Assembly: GCA_014529385.2 (NCBI GenBank)
Contig: CM043944.1
Coordinates: forward strand, 88,876,884 to 88,932,383
Direction of reading: 5' to 3'
DNA: 55,500 bases
Source: Adiantum capillus-veneris
Taxonomy: Eukaryota > Streptophyta > Polypodiopsida > Polypodiales > Pteridaceae
A model generated the notes under the pieces. It ran no database searches and was not told where the DNA came from. It saw only the letters and a list, made by a program, of their open reading frames with translations. Below are positions 53,982-55,500 of this stretch, piece by piece. A program made the position numbers and the translations under genes. Position 1 is the first letter of the stretch. The number at the start of each line of letters is the position of its first letter.

Positions 53982-54060
53982 CAGCGTTTGGAAAAAATCA
54001 ATTTTGCAAACATACAAATCTGGATCTAAAAGTGGCTGCTTCCGTATGCATAGCCTACAC
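53837..54060. repeat. GA/GT array right of the LINE
   Basis: (GA)n at about 53837-53901, (GT)n at 53929-53945 and (GA)n to 53980, with spacers AGCAGCCCATCTATTCTTGCTGACGA and TTTTGCAAACATACAAATC that resemble the units left of LINE copy A. Confidence 0.8.
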
Positions 54061-54392
54061 TACTTTGATGTCGTCGTAGGTGATGATGATGATGATCATA
54101 ATTGGATGACCCGAAAAGATGTAGGATTTCCCATTAACGAGGGCCTAATTGGCGAGGGGTTTGACAACCTATAGCTACATCCAATCAATGGTCGTCGACA
54201 TGGCTTGCAGGAGGTTAAGAGCATGGAGGTGCCTTGATCTTTGCCTATAGAATAGGGGGACTTGGGTGTTTACAGGTGACTTGAAACCTATAGTTTCAAC
54301 GTTGTATTTGTCTACAACAATATATCGAGGTTAGGATTAGCGTCCTTCATCAGTGAGAGGGAGAGATTGTGATTTTTGTGGGTGGGTCGGTT

Positions 54393-54440
54393 GGGGGGGG
54401 GGGGGGGGGGGGGGGGGACCTCATGCGATCTGATGGTTGT

Positions 54441-54490
<50 letters not shown>
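54393..54490. repeat. Poly-G run and (GT)n(GA)n microsatellite
   Basis: 25 G at 54393-54417; 20 bases later about 14 GT units pass into about 13 GA units. Confidence 0.92.
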
Positions 54491-54491
<1 letters not shown>

Positions 54492-55147
54492 GCTGCAAGA
54501 GGCGGCCGGCCATACTAGTCATTAATGAAAGGGGGAGGGTTTCCGGCTCCCTTCCTGGCCACGTGGCTGCACCTCCTTCCTCCGGTCAATGCACTATGCG
54601 ATATGGAGACACAGCGAGAAAGAGACAAAGAGAGAGTAGGAGAGAGGTGCTTCTGAGTCTTATCACCTTTGCGTAGTTTCACAGTGCACACTCTCTTCTC
54701 GTGTCTGCGCACTCCTCTCACAAATTACAATGCTTTGATTGCACCGTGCATATGGGGTGCCGCTCTGACACTCGGGTTGCGCCTCAGTTGTGGAGGGTGC
54801 AGCACGGTCGAACGAGCAGCTTGCAGCAGTGTACACAGGTTTTGGACAAGGCACTAGGTGAGGCAGCGTATGCAAGGCATCAAAGGTGTGTGTGTGTGTG
54901 TGTGGTGGGGACTCGGGGCGGGGGGGCAACGGCAACATAAGAAGGCCACATGCACGAGACAATAGCTCGCGGCTATGGAGGCAAGGTCTCCATGACATGG
55001 AGCTCACAATGGATTCACGTTAATGTCTTATGATTGAATTAGTTACGATGATGAAATGAAATGAATCTAGAGAGAGAGAGAGAGAATCTAAAGAGAATGT
55101 CGTTAATGACTTACGATTGAATTAGTTAGGACAATGAAATTAAATGA

Positions 55148-55150
<3 letters not shown>

Positions 55151-55234
<84 letters not shown>
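55151..55234. repeat. Long (GA)n microsatellite
   Basis: About 42 GA units without interruption. Confidence 0.95.
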
Positions 55235-55237
<3 letters not shown>

Positions 55238-55500
55238 TCAAAAGAGGGCAACATAATTGTGAGCAGCCAAGGCGAGCCAAGTTCTGAGCTTGGTACAAGG
55301 AGAAGATTCTAGTGAGAGCATCCTCTAGGGGCATGGATGGAGTGGGGTTACAACTTACAAGTGAAGCTCCAATGGAGGAGGTGGTCAGTCTTGATTGTCT
55401 TCACGGTCAAGGATGGGGGAGAGCTTGAAGGTGTTTACATAGTCCATAAGACTGCGGCGATGAAGGTCTGGTGGCCTTACCCACGCAACCCAATTTTTGG

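Larger units (their letters stand above)
54060..55500. other. Right-edge intergenic region with simple repeats
   Basis: No gene recognised. Contains a 25-G run (54393-54417), (GT)n(GA)n at 54437-54490, a segment 54495-54545 resembling the outer end of the 38.36-kb foldback (GGCGGC, TACTAGTC, TAATGAAAGGGGGAG), a duplicated TTACGATTGAATTAGTTA segment (55026 and 55108 areas), and a long GA tract. Confidence 0.6.

Overview
The window is a transposon-dense stretch of a land-plant nuclear genome, with plus/minus-strand genes interrupted by introns and no bacterial-style operons. The plant call rests on three things: an SPX-domain phosphate-sensing gene, a pentatricopeptide-repeat (PPR) pseudogene, and LTR retrotransposons primed by initiator-Met and Asp tRNAs. 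Very abundant (GA)n/(TC)n tracts and the mix of elements would fit a fern or another large-genome plant, but the species cannot be fixed from sequence.

Layout. 1-6.8 kb: a frameshifted HAD/FCP1-like phosphatase remnant at the left edge, a decayed PPR gene (minus), a decayed LINE 3' end with a TC tail, and several local tandem repeats. 6,850-15,757: a young Ty3/gypsy chromovirus (plus) with 99.5% identical 1.6-kb LTRs, a CCTTA target duplication, a tRNA-iMet primer site and a gag-pol gene with one frameshift. 16,341-25,474: an older, decayed member of the same lineage (minus); one of its LTRs carries a 788-bp insertion with ~32-bp terminal inverted repeats. 25.5-32 kb: non-coding DNA, copia and gypsy remnants, and a probable tRNA-derived SINE with a 13-bp target duplication. 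32,378-37,833: a three-exon SPX gene (minus, 382 aa), the only apparently functional host gene. Its 4.2-kb first intron holds a non-autonomous copia-like insertion, and two P1BS phosphate-starvation motifs lie upstream of its ATG. 38.35-38.68 kb: a 320-bp foldback in the distal upstream region.

38,914-47,988 is the most notable object. It is a 9.1-kb LTR element (minus) with near-identical LTRs, a GCGTC target duplication, a tRNA-Asp primer site and a polypurine tract. Its only gene is one intact 1,726-codon ORF that carries Gag, four zinc knuckles and a retropepsin. There is no reverse transcriptase, RNase H or integrase. It looks like a recently mobile, trans-dependent Gag-protease element.

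48-55.5 kb is a composite array of GA microsatellites and short repeated units containing a 5'-truncated LINE and a nearly complete LINE (ORF1, endonuclease, RT). In that LINE all coding blocks share one reading frame and are separated only by stop codons. All three LINE copies in the window end in TC/GA tracts, so this LINE family may be seeding the microsatellites.

Apart from the SPX gene, the window is mostly a record of successive retroelement insertions and their decay.
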